Positions 18,246 to 30,448 of a stretch of DNA of 64,000 nucleotides are shown here, piece by piece; positions within the stretch are counted from its first letter, which is position 1; each line of letters starts with the position of its first letter. The notes beneath the pieces were generated by a model. It saw only the letters and a list, made by a program, of their open reading frames with translations, ran no database searches and was not told the DNA's origin. The stretch comes from Pseudooceanicola antarcticus. Lineage in GTDB: Bacteria; Pseudomonadota; Alphaproteobacteria; Rhodobacterales; Rhodobacteraceae. The DNA lies in assembly GCF_900215355.1 (NCBI RefSeq), contig NZ_OBEA01000003.1:534755-598754 (forward strand), in the 5' to 3' direction. The position numbers were made by a program, and so were the translations under genes.

Positions 18246-19628
18246 ATGAAGAATTTCCCCATGTTCCTGAAGATGGCCGGGCGGCGTGTCGTGATCTGCG
18301 GCGGCGGCGCAGAGGCGGCGCGCAAGGCTCGGCTGGTGCTGAAGACCGAGGCCGAGATCCTGTTGGTGGCGCCCGAGCTCGACCCCGAGCTGGAGGGCCT
18401 CGTGGCCTCGGGACGGGCCGCGCATCAGCTTGAGGCCACGCCCGGGACCTTCCGCAACTGCATCCTGACCTTCATCGCCACCGGCGACGAGGCCGAGGAA
18501 GAGGCCCTGGCGGCACAGGCGCGCGCGGCGGGGGCGGTGGTCAACATCGTCGACCGGCCCGAGAAATGCGACGCCTTCACCCCCTCCATCGTCGACCGTG
18601 ACCCGGTGGTGGTGGCCATCGGCACCGAGGGCGCGGCCCCGGTGCTGGGCCGCGCCATCAAGACCGAGGTCGAAACCATGCTCGACCCGCGCCTCGGGGC
18701 CTTTGCCGCCCTGGCCGGGCGGCTGCGCGGCGCGGTGGCCGAGGCCTTCCCGGACGGGATGCGGCGCAAGTTCTGGGAATGGGCCTTCAACGGCCCGGCC
18801 TTTGATGCGCATCGCGCCGGGCGCGAGCGCGCGGCGGCCGAGATGCTGAAAGAGGCCATCGCGGCCGGTGCGGCCCCCGAGGGACGCGGCCGCATCGCCC
18901 TGGTCGGTGCCGGCCCCGGTGCGCGCGATCTGCTGACCCTGCGCGCGGTGCGCCACCTTCAGGAGGCCGATGTGATCTTCTACGACCGGCTGGTCGATCC
19001 CGAGGTGCTGGAACTGGCGCGCCGCGATGCGGACAGGGTCTTCGTCGGCAAGGAGGTCGGCGCGTCGTCCTGGCCGCAGGAAAAGATCGACGCCCTGATC
19101 GTCGCCGAGGCCAGCAAGGGGCTGCGGGTGGTGCGGCTGAAGTCCGGCGACCCCTCGATCTTCGGACGCGCCACCGAGGAACTGACGGCAGCCCGCGCGG
19201 CGGGCGTGCCGGTCGAGATCGTGCCGGGCATCACCGCGGCTTCGGCGGCGGCGGCCTCGCTGGGCCATCCGCTGACCGAGCGCGGCCAGAGCGATGCCTG
19301 CGTGCTGGTCACCGGCACCTGCCGTCCGGGCGACCCGGTGCCCGATTGGGCACCGCTGGCGCGCGCAGGCACGACGCTCTGCATCTACATGGGGGTGGCA
19401 CGGGCCCCGGTCATCGCGGCAGAGCTGATGGCGGCGGGCGTGCCCGAGGATACCTGCGTCGAGGTGGTCGCCGAGGCCTCCAGCACCGCCGAGCGCCGGC
19501 TTGTCACCTCGTTGAAGGAGCTGCCAGAGGCCCTGGAGCGCGAGGGCATTGGCAACCCGGCGGTGCTACTGGTGCGGCACGGCAAGCCCGAAGCCGCCAG
19601 GGCCACGACCCTGACCACTGTCGCCTGA
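18246..19628 (+). CDS. cysG: siroheme synthase CysG (fused)
   Basis: A 460-residue two-part enzyme. Residues 1-215 form the precorrin-2 dehydrogenase/ferrochelatase half (RVVICGGGAEAARKARLVL, an NAD-binding loop; INIVDRPEKCDAFTPSIVDR equivalent nearby). Residues 220-450 form the uroporphyrinogen-III C-methyltransferase half (VGAGPGARDLLTLRAV, LKSGDPSIFGRATEE, VPGITAASAAAASLGHPLT). It makes siroheme for sulfite and nitrite reductases. A longer open frame upstream lacks family character; GGAG before 18246 supports the start. A strong terminator follows. Confidence 0.93.
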   Translation: MKNFPMFLKMAGRRVVICGGGAEAARKARLVLKTEAEILLVAPELDPELEGLVASGRAAHQLEATPGTFRNCILTFIATGDEAEEEALAAQARAAGAVVNIVDRPEKCDAFTPSIVDRDPVVVAIGTEGAAPVLGRAIKTEVETMLDPRLGAFAALAGRLRGAVAEAFPDGMRRKFWEWAFNGPAFDAHRAGRERAAAEMLKEAIAAGAAPEGRGRIALVGAGPGARDLLTLRAVRHLQEADVIFYDRLVDPEVLELARRDADRVFVGKEVGASSWPQEKIDALIVAEASKGLRVVRLKSGDPSIFGRATEELTAARAAGVPVEIVPGITAASAAAASLGHPLTERGQSDACVLVTGTCRPGDPVPDWAPLARAGTTLCIYMGVARAPVIAAELMAAGVPEDTCVEVVAEASSTAERRLVTSLKELPEALEREGIGNPAVLLVRHGKPEAARATTLTTVA

Positions 19629-19637
19629 CCCAAAGGA

Positions 19638-19661
19638 AAAGCGCCCCCGAGGGGGCGCTTT
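19638..19661 (+). terminator. Rho-independent terminator after cysG
   Basis: A perfect 11-bp stem AAAGCGCCCCC/GGGGGCGCTTT with a 2-nt loop and a following T-rich stretch, 10 bp after the cysG stop. Confidence 0.9.
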
Positions 19662-19728
19662 GTTCTATCGTGGGGGAGGGGCTCCGACTGTGATCTCCCA
19701 CGAGTGGGGCTCCGCCCGTGAAATCCTC

Positions 19729-19749
19729 AAACGCTCCCCCGGAGCGTTT
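19729..19749 (-). terminator. terminator after the protease-fold gene
   Basis: A perfect 9-bp stem AAACGCTCC/GGAGCGTTT with a CCC loop lies 29 bp past the stop of the minus-strand gene at 19778; the stem itself ends in TTT on that strand. Confidence 0.6.
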
Positions 19750-19777
19750 GTCGGCCCCTAAGTGGCCGAACCGGATT

Positions 19778-21550
19778 TCACTCCCAGCACTGCACCAGCA
19801 CCGTGACTTCCTGGGCGTGGCGGGTCAGGGCGTTCGGGGTCAGCGGGGCGCTGCCGGAGGCCGCGACCGGGGAGACACCGGAGCCGGTCAGCATCTCGGC
19901 AAGGCTCAGCGGGGCCACGGCGAAGGCCACGCCTTCGGGCAGTTGCCGGTTGCTGTCCTCGGGGGCCGTCAGCAGCCCGACCAGCGCGCCGGTGCTGTCG
20001 AAGACCGGACCGCCCGCATCGCCGGGCAGGGTGGCGATGTCGAGCCGCGAGATCCCCTCTTCGCCCGAAAGGCCGCGCACATCGGCCAGGGTGCCCCAGC
20101 TGACGCTGGGCGCGCCCAGAAGGCCTTCATAGGAATAGCCCGCCAGCACGATCTCGCTCGAGATGCGCGGGCTCATCGTGGCGATCCGGGCCACGGCCAT
20201 GGGGGCCGAGGCTTCGACCGGGCGCAGCAGGGCCAGGCCGGTGGCGGGGTCGGTGGCGGCGATCTTCATCGGCGCGCCATCGTCGAGGCCCGAGCCCACG
20301 GTGACCCGGCCGCAGCCCGACACGGCAGAGGCCAGCGTCAGCACGGCACCATCCTCTGCCACATAGACCCCGGAGCGGCCCTTCAGCGGCTTGCGGATCT
20401 CCAGGCCCGAGACCAGGTCGACGCTCTGCTCGGCACCGGCGCCCGCGTCGTGGGGCAGCACGCCCGGCGTGCGGGTGAAGCTGGCCTGCATCTGCTCAAG
20501 CAGGCGCGTACGGCGCTGGCTGTCGCCCGCAGGCCAGACCAGGACGAAGCCCTTGATCTCTCCGCCTTCCAGGCTGGCCTCGGCATGGGTCACCACGCGC
20601 GACGAGCGCCCCTCGATGCGGAAGCTGTCGGAGTTGCGCTGGCGGGGGCCGTCCTCGGGTACGATCTGCAGGGTCTGCAGGATGTCGTAGAGGCCGAAGA
20701 GCGTCTCCTGGTCGCCTTCCTGGCTGATCAGGATCAGCTGGGCGTCAAGCTCTCCGCTGGGGGTGTAGAAGGCGAAGGGGGCCTGGTAGCGGTCGAAGTC
20801 CACCACGCCGAGGGGCATGTCCATGCGGATGCCGGCGCGGGCGTCGCTGCGCGAGGCCAGGCCCAGCCCGTCGAGGATGGCATTGTACTGCCCCAGGAGC
20901 TCGGCCCGTTGGGCGGTCGTCAGCACGCCACTGGGCTCATGGCCGTTGTTGCGCTGCCAGGCGGCCATGGCGGAGCGGGTGCCGCGTCCGAAGGCGCCGT
21001 CGATGGCGCCATTGTAGACACCGGCCCAGTCGAGGGCGATCTGCAGCTGGTCGCGCTCGGCGCGGCTGAGCTGGGCTTCGCTGCGCCGGGCTTCGGCGGG
21101 GCTTTCATCGGGCAGGGCGGGCAGCTCTGCCACCTCCGGCGCGGCCTTGGGCGTGGCCTCGGCAGTGCCGGCGGGCGCGGGCGGTGCCGCAGGCGCGGCG
21201 CCCGGCGGATAGATCTGTTCTGCGAACCACGAGGGATAGGCAATGTAGCTGTCCGGGGGAATGCGGCCCTCGGCGCGCAGCACGCGCAGCACCTGGCCGG
21301 CGTCGCCACGGGTGTAGGGGCCAAGCGCGATGGCGTAGAAGCCGTTGCCAAGCGAGAAGCCCTTCACATCCGAGAGGTAGCCTTCGTAGTAGGAGATCGC
21401 CTGCCGGGCATCGGCCAGGTTGGGCAGTGCCTGGATCTGGACATAGACCTCGCCTGCCTGCTGGGCGGCGGCGCGCTGCGGCAGCGTGGTCAGGGTGAGC
21501 CCCAGGATCAGGCTGAGCGCCAGCAATGGCGCAAGTAGGTACCGGGTCAT
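19778..21550 (-). CDS. exported SPOR-like/peptidoglycan-binding protein with inactive trypsin-like domain
   Basis: A 590-residue exported protein: signal peptide (1-29), a SPOR-like N-terminal region (VYVQIQALPNLADARQAI onward), a Pro/Ala linker, a peptidoglycan-binding-type segment (WAGVYNGAIDGAFGRGTRSA, residues about 160-220) and a C-terminal trypsin/HtrA-like fold (about 370-560). In that fold each expected catalytic site is altered: TLASAVSGC where TNAHV is expected, ATGLALLRP instead of a D before LALL, and GDAGGPV (Ala512) instead of GDSGGP. It is therefore probably a pseudoprotease acting as a binding or scaffold protein in the periplasm. GGAAAGG precedes the ATG at 21550. Confidence 0.8.
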   Translation of the reverse strand: MTRYLLAPLLALSLILGLTLTTLPQRAAAQQAGEVYVQIQALPNLADARQAISYYEGYLSDVKGFSLGNGFYAIALGPYTRGDAGQVLRVLRAEGRIPPDSYIAYPSWFAEQIYPPGAAPAAPPAPAGTAEATPKAAPEVAELPALPDESPAEARRSEAQLSRAERDQLQIALDWAGVYNGAIDGAFGRGTRSAMAAWQRNNGHEPSGVLTTAQRAELLGQYNAILDGLGLASRSDARAGIRMDMPLGVVDFDRYQAPFAFYTPSGELDAQLILISQEGDQETLFGLYDILQTLQIVPEDGPRQRNSDSFRIEGRSSRVVTHAEASLEGGEIKGFVLVWPAGDSQRRTRLLEQMQASFTRTPGVLPHDAGAGAEQSVDLVSGLEIRKPLKGRSGVYVAEDGAVLTLASAVSGCGRVTVGSGLDDGAPMKIAATDPATGLALLRPVEASAPMAVARIATMSPRISSEIVLAGYSYEGLLGAPSVSWGTLADVRGLSGEEGISRLDIATLPGDAGGPVFDSTGALVGLLTAPEDSNRQLPEGVAFAVAPLSLAEMLTGSGVSPVAASGSAPLTPNALTRHAQEVTVLVQCWE

Positions 21551-21808
21551 GAAATGCCTTTCCGTCAACTCTTTCACACCCCGTTCTAGCCGGTTTCGCA
21601 GGGGGGCGGGCAAGAGCTTTGAACACCGGGACACCAGAGCCGCCGCGGGGCGGGCTTCCCTTGCAACAGGGCAGGGGGGAGCGGGGACGGAAATCGCGGC
21701 GCGGCGGAGAGCTCCGGGCTAGCCCATTGACCCTTCCCGCCGCCGCCCGTAATCAGGCCCCTGACGTGGGGCAGGCGCTCTGCCCCGCCGGCTGCGAAAG
21801 GGATATCC

Positions 21809-22753
21809 ATGTCCGAGACCCGCATCGAGAAACCCCGCTCCTTCCAGGAGATCATCCTGCGGCTGCAGGCCTATTGGGCCGCCAAGGGCTGCGCGGTGAT
21901 GCAACCCTATGACATGGAGGTCGGTGCTGGCACCTTCCACCCGGCCACCACGCTGCGCTCTCTGGGCTCCAAGCCCTGGGCCGCAGCCTACGTGCAACCC
22001 TCGCGCCGCCCCACCGATGGCCGCTACGGCGAGAACCCGAACCGGCTGCAGCACTACTACCAGTACCAGGTGCTGATCAAACCCAGCCCGCCGGATCTGC
22101 AGGCGCTTTACCTGGGCTCGCTCGAAGCCATCGGGATCGACATGGAGCTGCACGACATCCGCTTCGTCGAGGACGACTGGGAAAGCCCGACCCTGGGCGC
22201 CTGGGGCCTTGGCTGGGAAGTTTGGTGCGACGGCATGGAAGTCAGCCAGTTCACCTACTTCCAGCAGGTCGGCGGCCATGATTGCCACCCGGTCTCGGGC
22301 GAGCTGACCTACGGGCTGGAGCGCCTGGCCATGTATGTCCTTGGCATCGACCACGTGATGGACATGCCCTACAACGATCCCCAGGCTCCGATCGCGCTGA
22401 AGTACGGTGACGTCTTCCGCCAGACCGAGCAGGAATATTCCCGCTGGAACTTCGACGTGGCCAACACCGAGGTGCTGCTCAAGCATTTCGAGGAGGCCGA
22501 GGCCGAATGCCAGGCGATCCTGGCGCAGGAGCATGTCGACCCGAAGACCGGCAAGCGCATCGTCATGGCGCACCCGGCCTATGATCAATGCATCAAGGCC
22601 AGCCATCTGTTCAACCTGCTGGATGCGCGCGGGGTGATCTCGGTCACCGAGCGTCAGGCCTATATCGGCCGCGTGCGGGCCCTGGCCAAGCAATGCGCCG
22701 ATGCCTTCGTGCAGACCGAGGCCGGGGGCTGGACGCCCGAGAGCGCGGCCTGA
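21809..22753 (+). CDS. glyQ: glycyl-tRNA synthetase alpha subunit
   Basis: A 314-residue alpha subunit of the bacterial alpha2beta2 glycyl-tRNA synthetase, carrying the class II catalytic core. [35 protein letters not shown] and [20 protein letters not shown] are diagnostic; the [15 protein letters not shown] segment carries class II motif 3. It activates glycine and works only with GlyS. Its TGA overlaps the start of the next gene, and glyS lies 1.7 kb downstream with two small-protein genes in between. Confidence 0.97.
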   Translation: MSETRIEKPRSFQEIILRLQAYWAAKGCAVMQPYDMEVGAGTFHPATTLRSLGSKPWAAAYVQPSRRPTDGRYGENPNRLQHYYQYQVLIKPSPPDLQALYLGSLEAIGIDMELHDIRFVEDDWESPTLGAWGLGWEVWCDGMEVSQFTYFQQVGGHDCHPVSGELTYGLERLAMYVLGIDHVMDMPYNDPQAPIALKYGDVFRQTEQEYSRWNFDVANTEVLLKHFEEAEAECQAILAQEHVDPKTGKRIVMAHPAYDQCIKASHLFNLLDARGVISVTERQAYIGRVRALAKQCADAFVQTEAGGWTPESAA

Positions 22754-23274
22754 TGCTGGGTCGCATCCTGATCGTCGCCCTGCTGCTCACAGCCGTCGTG
22801 GCGGGGGGCTCGATCTACTACCTGCAGGAATACGCCTATTACGAGACCCTCTCGGAAGAGCGGATCATCGTGACGGACCTGGAGGGCGCGCTGCAGGAGC
22901 TGCCCGCCGAGGGCATCGCGGCCATCGACGCCAATTCCTCGCCGATCCGCTACCGGGCCTGTTTCACGACTGACCTCGACACGGACGCGCTCGCGGCCTT
23001 CGAGCCCTATCCCGAGGCCGAGCCCCTGCAGGGGCCGCGCTGGTTCGACTGCTACGACGCGGGCGAGATCGGCGCCGCGCTGGAGGAGGGCCGGGCCACG
23101 GCCTATCTCTCGCAGCGAGATGTGACCTATGGCATCGACCGTGTCCTCGCCATCGACAGCGACGGGCGCGGCTGGGTCTGGCACCAGATCAATCGCTGCG
23201 GCGAAGAGGTCTTCGACGGCCACCCGGCCCCCGAGGGCTGCCCCCCGGTGCCCGAGGGCGTCGCCCGGCAATAA
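22753..23274 (+). CDS. single-helix membrane-anchored protein next to glyQ (DUF6446-like)
   Basis: A 173-residue protein with an N-terminal membrane anchor or signal (ILIVALLLTAVVAGGSIYYL) and a periplasmic part rich in acidic residues with four cysteines. A small protein of this type commonly sits between glyQ and glyS in Rhodobacterales, and I believe it is the DUF6446 family, though I cannot check that. The ATG overlaps the glyQ stop (TGATG). Function is unknown; conserved linkage to glyQ suggests only cotranscription. Confidence 0.75.
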   Translation: MLGRILIVALLLTAVVAGGSIYYLQEYAYYETLSEERIIVTDLEGALQELPAEGIAAIDANSSPIRYRACFTTDLDTDALAAFEPYPEAEPLQGPRWFDCYDAGEIGAALEEGRATAYLSQRDVTYGIDRVLAIDSDGRGWVWHQINRCGEEVFDGHPAPEGCPPVPEGVARQ

Positions 23275-23319
23275 GGCCGCGCCCGTCACGCGGCTTGACG
23301 GCTCCGAACACATGACGAC

Positions 23320-23343
23320 AGGCCGCGCCCCGCGCGGCCTTTT
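23320..23343 (+). terminator. terminator after glyQ and the small gene
   Basis: AGGCCGCG pairs with CGCGGCCT (with further GC pairs) and is followed by TTTT, 46 bp past the stop of the DUF6446-like gene. It separates glyQ from glyS transcripts. Confidence 0.8.
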
Positions 23344-23460
23344 GCGTTCCGGCCCCTCGCGCCTCTGGCGGCATCCGGTGCCCTTATCCGGGGCGCGGAA
23401 GGAACCTGGGCAGCTCGCTTTGCATTGGCTCTGTAACACAACACCGTGAGGAGCCGACCC

Positions 23461-24324
23461 ATGTCCCAATCCCGTGCGCCCGCCTGGGTCGTCCCCCTGA
23501 TGCGCTTTGGCTACGGTGCTCGCGGTGTCACCTACATCCTGCTCGGAGGCCTCGTCCTTTCTGCCGCCCTGACCGGCGGGCAGGCCGGCAGCACCTCCAC
23601 CGCCCTGGCCCAGCTGAAGGGGCAGCCCTTCGGTGACCTGATGCTGGGCGCAATGGCCTTGGGCTTGCTGGCCTATGCGCTGTGGCGCCTGATCTGCGCG
23701 GGGATGGACCTGGAACGGCGCGGCACGGATGCCGAAGGGATCGTGGCCCGGCTCGGCCAGACCATTTCGGGCGCCGTCGCCGCCGGTCTTGCGATCACTG
23801 CGGCGCGCCTCGCCCTTGGCTCCGCCAGCGGCAGCGGCGGAGAGGGGACCACGACGCTGGCCTCCTGGCTGCTGCAACAGCCGATGGGCAAGTGGCTGGT
23901 TATCGTCGTGGGCGTCGTGACCATCGGTGCCGGTGGCTACTACGCCGTGAAGGCGCTGAAGGAGAAGTACAAGGATCACATGCGCGCCACCGCCACCAGC
24001 GAGAAGCTGGACCCGGTGGTGAAGGCCGGTCTGATCGCCCATGGCGTGGTGATCGCGCTGATCGGTGGCTTCCTGGCCTATGCCGGCTGGACCTCTGACG
24101 CCTCGGAGGCGCAGGGCATGACCCAGGCCTTCGAGGCGGTCCGCGCCCAGCCCTTCGGGCAGGTCCTGCTTGGGGTGCTGGCGATCGGCCTGCTGGGCTT
24201 CGCCGTCTACTGCTTCGTCGAGGCGCGCTATCGCATCGTGCCGGCGCGGGCGGGTGATGACGGCACCACCCTGGCCCAGCGGGCCAAGCGCGAAGGTCGG
24301 CGCGCGGCGGCCCGTCTGGGCTAG
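23461..24324 (+). CDS. DUF1206 membrane protein
   Basis: A 287-residue polytopic membrane protein made of three related two-helix units, each with a FGYGARGVTYILLGGL-like first helix and a GQPFGDLMLG-like second part (units near 10-90, 95-170, 180-265). This is the DUF1206 architecture. The function is unknown. GAGGAG lies 8 bp before the ATG at 23461. It stands between glyQ and glyS on the same strand but has its own leader after a terminator. Confidence 0.85.
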   Translation: MSQSRAPAWVVPLMRFGYGARGVTYILLGGLVLSAALTGGQAGSTSTALAQLKGQPFGDLMLGAMALGLLAYALWRLICAGMDLERRGTDAEGIVARLGQTISGAVAAGLAITAARLALGSASGSGGEGTTTLASWLLQQPMGKWLVIVVGVVTIGAGGYYAVKALKEKYKDHMRATATSEKLDPVVKAGLIAHGVVIALIGGFLAYAGWTSDASEAQGMTQAFEAVRAQPFGQVLLGVLAIGLLGFAVYCFVEARYRIVPARAGDDGTTLAQRAKREGRRAAARLG

Positions 24325-24445
24325 GGGCAGGCAGGCTGCGGAACGGGGAATTTCCCCGCCCTCTCTGGACGCTCCCGGCCCCCTTCGCTATTCCCTGCGG
24401 CAACGCGCCCTTCGCGGCGCCCCACGCTGCCTGGATGGAACCGAC

Positions 24446-26560
24446 ATGCCCGATCTGCTGATCGAACTCTTTTCCGAGGAAATTCCCGCGCGCATGCAGG
24501 CGCGGGCCGCGGAAGACCTGAAGAAACGCATGACCGACGCGCTGGTCGAGGCCGGTCTGACCTATGCCGGTGCCTCTGCCTTCCACACGCCCCGCCGGCT
24601 GTGCCTGACCGTGCATGGCCTGCTGGCCGAAAGCCCCATGGTGCGGGAAGAGCGCAAGGGCCCCCGTGTCGATGCGCCCGAGAAGGCCATCGAGGGCTTC
24701 CTGCGTGGGGCCGGCCTGACCCGCGACCAGCTGGAAGAGCGCGACGAGAAGAAGGGCCGCGTCTTCTTCGCCGTGATCGAGAAGCCGGGCCGACCGGCTG
24801 CCGAGATCGTCGCCGAAGAGCTGGAAAAGATCATCCGCAACTTCCCCTGGCCCAAGTCTATGCGCTGGGGCGCGGGCAGCCTGCGCTGGGTGCGTCCGCT
24901 GCATTCGATCCTCTGCATCCTCTCCGATGAAGAGGGCGCGGCTATCGTCCCGCTGGATATCGACGGCATCAAGGCCGGCGACAGCACCGAGGGCCACCGC
25001 TTCATGGCGCCGGGCCGCTTCCAGGTGCGCGACTTCGACCAGTACCAGACCGAGCTGAAGCGCCGCTTCGTGGTGCTGGGCGCCACCGAGCGCGCCGATG
25101 CGATCTGGCAGGATGCCTCCAACCAGGCCTTCGCCTCTGGCCTTGAACTGGTCGAGGACAAGGGCCTGCTGGCCGAGGTCGCGGGCCTCGTCGAATGGCC
25201 CGTGGTCCTGATGGGCGAGATCGGCGCCGAGTTCCTCGAGCTGCCGCCCGAGGTTCTTCAGACCTCGATGAAAGAACACCAGAAGTTCTTCTCTGTGAAG
25301 AACCCGAAGACCGGCCGCATCGAGCGCTTCGTCACCGTCGCCAACCGCGAGACCAAGGACAACGGCGCCACGATCCTCGCCGGCAACCAGAAGGTGCTTT
25401 CGGCGCGCCTGTCGGACGCCAAGTTCTTCTGGGAAAACGACCTGCGCATCGCCAAGCAAGAGAAGATGCAGCCCTGGCGCGACCAGCTGGCCAATGTCAC
25501 CTTCCATGCCTGGCTGGGCAGCCAGGCCGAGCGGATCGAACGGATCGCGGCCTTGGCCGCCGAGATCGCCCCGGCCCTTGGCGCCGACGCCGAACTGGCC
25601 GCCGAGGCCGCCCGCATCGCCAAGGCCGACCTTTCCTCGGAAATGGTCTACGAATTCCCCGAGCTGCAGGGCCTGATGGGCCGCTACTACGCCGAGGCCG
25701 CCGGCTTCGCCCCCGAAGTGGCCGCCGCCTGCGAAGAGCATTACTCGCCCCTCGGCCCGACCGACGACGTGCCCGCGGCCAAGGTCTCGGCCACCGTGGC
25801 GCTGGCCGACAAACTGGACATGCTGACCGGCTTCTGGGCGATTGACGAGAAGCCGACGGGCTCAAAAGATCCGTTTGCGCTGCGCCGTGCGGCTCTGGGC
25901 GTGATCCGTATCCTGCTGGAGCATGCCGTTGATCTGCCTCTTCTGCGGGTGTTCACAAGTGCTTTCGTTGGGCGCACCGTTTCGGTAACTTCGACTGAGC
26001 CGCTGTCCTTTGAACAAGTGCAAGCGAGCGCCGCCGCCGACCTCCTCTCCTTCTTCCACGACCGCCTCAAGGTCCACCTGCGCGATGAAGGCGTCCGCCA
26101 TGACGTGATCGACGCCTGTCTGGCGATGCCGGGCAATGACGACCTGGTCTCGATGGTAGCCCGCGCCCGTGCGCTTTCCGAGGTGCTGGGCACCGAGGAC
26201 GGCGCCAACCTGGTGCAGGGCTTCAAGCGGGCCAACAACATCCTGACCAAGGAAGAAGAGAAGGACGGCGTCTCCTACGAGTTCGGCGCCGATCCGAAAT
26301 TCGCCGAAGCCCAGGAAGAGGTGGCCCTGTTCAACGCGCTGGAGGCCGCCAAGCCGAAGCTCGACGCCGCCAACAAGGCCGAGGATTTCGCCGCTGCCAT
26401 GGCGACGCTGGCCACCCTGCGCGCGCCCATCGACGCCTTCTTCGAGGCCGTGCAGGTCAATACCGACAACGAGGTCGTGCGCCGCAACCGCCTGAACCTG
26501 CTGTCGACCATCCGCTCGACCGTGCTGCAGGTCGCCGACCTGACCCGGATCGAGGCCTGA
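24446..26560 (+). CDS. glyS: glycyl-tRNA synthetase beta subunit
   Basis: A 704-residue beta subunit of bacterial glycyl-tRNA synthetase, starting MPDLLIELFSEEIPARMQ and ending in the anticodon-binding region with RRNRLNLLSTIRSTV. Further marks are FPWPKSMRWGAGSLRWVRPLHSI and EVLQTSMKEHQKFFSVKN. It binds tRNA-Gly and supports the GlyQ catalytic subunit. The open frame upstream from 24170 is a shadow of the DUF1206 gene. Codon choice shifts near 25860-26030 (more T/A-ending codons), while the protein reads through normally. Confidence 0.96.
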   Translation: MPDLLIELFSEEIPARMQARAAEDLKKRMTDALVEAGLTYAGASAFHTPRRLCLTVHGLLAESPMVREERKGPRVDAPEKAIEGFLRGAGLTRDQLEERDEKKGRVFFAVIEKPGRPAAEIVAEELEKIIRNFPWPKSMRWGAGSLRWVRPLHSILCILSDEEGAAIVPLDIDGIKAGDSTEGHRFMAPGRFQVRDFDQYQTELKRRFVVLGATERADAIWQDASNQAFASGLELVEDKGLLAEVAGLVEWPVVLMGEIGAEFLELPPEVLQTSMKEHQKFFSVKNPKTGRIERFVTVANRETKDNGATILAGNQKVLSARLSDAKFFWENDLRIAKQEKMQPWRDQLANVTFHAWLGSQAERIERIAALAAEIAPALGADAELAAEAARIAKADLSSEMVYEFPELQGLMGRYYAEAAGFAPEVAAACEEHYSPLGPTDDVPAAKVSATVALADKLDMLTGFWAIDEKPTGSKDPFALRRAALGVIRILLEHAVDLPLLRVFTSAFVGRTVSVTSTEPLSFEQVQASAAADLLSFFHDRLKVHLRDEGVRHDVIDACLAMPGNDDLVSMVARARALSEVLGTEDGANLVQGFKRANNILTKEEEKDGVSYEFGADPKFAEAQEEVALFNALEAAKPKLDAANKAEDFAAAMATLATLRAPIDAFFEAVQVNTDNEVVRRNRLNLLSTIRSTVLQVADLTRIEA

Positions 26561-26665
26561 TCGCCCGACACCGGCGGCGACCTTCGCTGGCTGGATTTAG
26601 GGCCTGACGATGATGAAGGGCGTGCCATGCGGCGCGCCCTTTCCATCTTCGCGCCACGCCCCGTG

Positions 26666-26725
26666 CATCACCAGGCTGAAAATACTCCGGGGGAACCTCC
26701 GCAGGAGGTGGGGGCAGCGCCCCCC
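26666..26725 (+). repeat. intergenic repeat element, copy A
   Basis: A 28-nt block running from CATCACCAGGC to ACTCCGGGGG (26666-26693) is identical to one at 44526-44553, and both are followed by the hairpin GGGGGCAGCGCCCCC. It lies between glyS and the PPDK-like gene. The hairpin could end glyS transcription. Confidence 0.7.
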
Positions 26726-26823
26726 TCCGCCCTGTGGGCCGGGTGCAATGGCTGGCCACCGAGGTGCTGCGCGCGGGGGAAACCGCTTGCTCCGAATCCC
26801 GCCGCCGCTATGCTGCTCCAACC

Positions 26824-29427
<2,604 letters not shown>

Positions 29428-29582
29428 TTTCAGTATGTTAAACTAATTCTAAAACTGTCTGGGAAGTTAATCTCCCGGTAACGGCCGGCTGTTTGACTGG
29501 GGGTGGTCTGGACGGTCGGGAGAGTTTTCGTTACGGAACCGCTCTGGCTGCGTCTGGTGACGTGCAACGACAGGTTACGAAC

Positions 29583-30224
29583 ATGCGATTTCTGAACTCT
29601 CTTCTCCCGGTTTTGCTGACGGTTGTTCTGGCTTCGGGAAGCGCCGCGCTGGCGCAGAACCCGCTGACGGATGCCATGCAGGCCGAGGCCGAGGGACTGA
29701 AGTCCGTACCCAATGCACGTCTCGCGTCGCTTCTGCGCCGCCCCCGCGCCGCCAATTCCGTCGGCATCGAGTATTCCCGCGAATGGCTGGCCCGTCAGCC
29801 CGCCGCCTCCGGTGACGAGCAATTCCTCTGCCTGGCCGAAGCGCTCTACTTCGAGGCCCGTGGCGAAAGCGTGAAGGGCCAGTTCGCCGTGGCCGAGGTG
29901 ATCCTGAACCGGGTCGACAGCCCGACCTTCCCCAACACGGTCTGCGGCGTGGTCCACCAGGGCACCGGGCGCAAGTTCGCCTGCCAGTTCACCTATACCT
30001 GCGATGGCCGCAAGGAAGTGATCCATGAACCCGCCGCCTACGCCCAGGTGTCGAAGGTCGCGGCGATCATGCTGGAAGACGATACGCCGCGCGAACTGAC
30101 CGACGGGGCCGAGTTCTATCACACGCTGCATGTCAACCCGAAGTGGTCGCGCAAGTTCAGCAAGACCGCGACCATCGGCGTGCACGAATTCTACAAGATG
30201 CCGACCCGTCTCACCCAGAACTGA
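29583..30224 (+). CDS. exported cell wall hydrolase (SleB/CwlJ, Hydrolase_2)
   Basis: A 213-residue protein with a signal peptide (MRFLNSLLPVLLTVVLASGS, ending SAALAQ) and a C-terminal Hydrolase_2 domain: LCLAEALYFEARGESVKGQF holds the catalytic Glu of SleB-like lytic enzymes, followed by VAEVILNRV and QFTYTCDGR. It likely cleaves peptidoglycan in the periplasm. A promoter-rich AT stretch (29428-29582, with TTAAACTAATTC) precedes it. The frame from 29493 is open, but the signal peptide defines the start. Confidence 0.88.
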   Translation: MRFLNSLLPVLLTVVLASGSAALAQNPLTDAMQAEAEGLKSVPNARLASLLRRPRAANSVGIEYSREWLARQPAASGDEQFLCLAEALYFEARGESVKGQFAVAEVILNRVDSPTFPNTVCGVVHQGTGRKFACQFTYTCDGRKEVIHEPAAYAQVSKVAAIMLEDDTPRELTDGAEFYHTLHVNPKWSRKFSKTATIGVHEFYKMPTRLTQN

Positions 30225-30264
30225 TCCGAAGGGCGCCGGGTTCCCTTCCGGTTTCCTTTCCTGC

Positions 30265-30297
30265 AAGGCCCCATCCCGCATGCCGCGGCGGGGCCTT
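30265..30297 (+). terminator. terminator after the cell wall hydrolase
   Basis: AAGGCCCC pairs with GGGGCCTT around a 16-nt loop, followed by TGTCTT. It lies 41 bp after the stop. Confidence 0.75.
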
Positions 30298-30448
30298 TGT
30301 CTTGTCCGCCCCTTCGAGTGCCCGGCCAATGAGCGCATACTGTTGCGTACAGGTCGCCCGCCGCGATCTCTCGCCGTCTCCCCCGATGCACCGCTTTGCC
30401 TTTCATCGCGGTCTCTGACATGAATGCGTGGCAATAATAGGGGGTCGT

